A stretch of DNA of 13,912 nucleotides from Clostridiaceae bacterium. GTDB taxonomy: Bacteria; Bacillota; Clostridia; Oscillospirales; Acutalibacteraceae. A model generated the notes under the pieces. It did not search any database. It saw only the letters and a list, made by a program, of their open reading frames with translations, and was not told where the DNA came from. Of this stretch, positions 13,667 through 13,912 are shown piece by piece. Location of the stretch: positions 1 to 13,912 of the forward strand of contig JAEDIH010000040.1 of NCBI GenBank assembly GCA_016292575.1, written 5' to 3'. A program made the position numbers and the translations under genes. Numbering within the stretch: the first letter of the stretch is position 1; every line of letters starts with the position of its first letter.

Positions 13667-13697
13667 AAAGAGACAGACAAAAACTGCCTGCCTCTTT
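13661..13697 (-). terminator. Hairpin terminator after the 31-aa peptide gene
   Basis: On the minus strand AAAGAGGCAGGCAG (13697-13684) pairs with TTGTCTGTCTCTTT (13680-13667) over 14 bp, including three G-T wobbles, with a 3-base loop. TATTG follows, so the T-tract is the stem's own TTT plus TATT. It lies 26 bases past the stop of the small gene. Confidence 0.6.
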
Positions 13698-13723
13698 CGC
13701 TGAATTATTAAGTAATAATACAA

Positions 13724-13819
13724 TTATTCACCATATTTTGCTGCGGGTTCGCCGAACAGAATTGCGAAAATTGATTCGAAAAACTCACGGATTTTTGCGA
13801 TGATTAAATCGATTCCCAT
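13724..13819 (-). CDS. Small amphipathic peptide, 31 aa, function unknown
   Basis: ATG at 13817-13819 to TAA at 13724-13726 encodes 31 residues: it begins MGIDLIIAKIREFFESIF, continues AILFG, and ends EPAAKYGE. The Shine-Dalgarno is near perfect (AAGGAGGTG, 13835-13827). A strong promoter (13853-13881) and a downstream hairpin (13667-13697) complete a compact single-gene unit. Residues 3-23 would form an amphipathic or membrane-associated helix with Ile/Leu/Phe on one face and Asp, Lys, Arg, Glu and Ser on the other. The charged tail is hydrophilic. There is no cleavable signal. Size and pattern recall membrane-active peptides such as phenol-soluble modulins, small toxin peptides or small membrane-protein regulators. 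This is a resemblance only, not homology. I do not recognise the family. Confidence 0.75.
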   Translation of the reverse strand: MGIDLIIAKIREFFESIFAILFGEPAAKYGE

Positions 13820-13852
13820 TAAAACACACCTCCTTCTGTTTATCGTAACTGT

Positions 13853-13881
13853 ATCTTAACACACCTTTAACAGAAAGTCAA
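13853..13881 (-). promoter_or_regulatory. Strong extended -10 promoter of the 31-aa peptide gene
   Basis: On the minus strand, TTGACT (13881-13876), a 17-bp spacer and TAAGAT (13858-13853) are present, with TGT directly before the -10 box as an extended -10 element. Transcription would start near 13846, giving a leader of about 27 bases that contains the Shine-Dalgarno. A/T-rich DNA lies upstream of the -35, as in UP elements. Confidence 0.8.
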
Positions 13882-13912
13882 TACTTAATTCAAAAAAAAT
13901 TCATTTTTTTGG

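Overview
The window looks like the chromosome of an endospore-forming Clostridia member, probably a gut Oscillospirales/Ruminococcaceae-type bacterium. The basis is a full Spo0A effector domain, a SpoIVB peptidase, Firmicute-type Shine-Dalgarno sites and promoters, AT-rich intergenic DNA, and an FtsEX-M23-Ctp cluster typical of Firmicutes. No species can be named from sequence alone. I see no tRNA, rRNA, CRISPR array, insertion sequence or phage gene. Most of the window is core-type chromosome with a few odd members.

Layout, left to right. (1) 54-409: a monocistronic 68-aa orphan gene with its own promoter and tandem terminators. (2) 420-2694, minus strand: a MATE efflux pump followed by an overlapping MerR-family regulator. 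They are driven by a promoter with a 19-bp spacer that contains a near-perfect dyad, the classic MerR-type switch. (3) 2749-3773, plus strand: a DUF421 membrane protein coupled (TAATG) to a DUF4363 protein. (4) 3768-5213, plus strand: a short NfeD protein and an SPFH/stomatin-like (QmcA-type) protein, with an extended -10 promoter. (5) 5236-7447, minus strand: spo0A preceded by spoIVB, the conserved sporulation pair. (6) 7560-13303, minus strand: a PucR/CdaR-like regulator, ftsE, ftsX, a coiled-coil M23 peptidase (PcsB/CwlO-like role) and a Ctp-like S41 protein. (7) 13667-13881, minus strand: a 31-aa peptide gene too short for ordinary gene finding, with a strong promoter, a near-perfect Shine-Dalgarno and a hairpin behind it.

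How the genes fit together. FtsE and FtsX form the ABC-type switch that normally activates a coiled-coil peptidoglycan hydrolase, and the M23 protein encoded next is the obvious client. The following Ctp protein keeps the S41/PDZ layout, but the catalytic Ser position is Ala and the Lys motif is rearranged, so it is probably a pseudoprotease. It sits directly before spoIVB and spo0A. In Bacillus, CtpB and SpoIVB act together in forespore-to-mother-cell signalling. Spo0A has an intact DNA-binding half but an altered acidic pocket in its receiver half.

Leads most worth following: the pseudo-Ctp protein, the 31-aa peptide, the altered Spo0A receiver, the MerR-type operator, the attenuator-like hairpin before the Ctp gene, and the 68-aa orphan.
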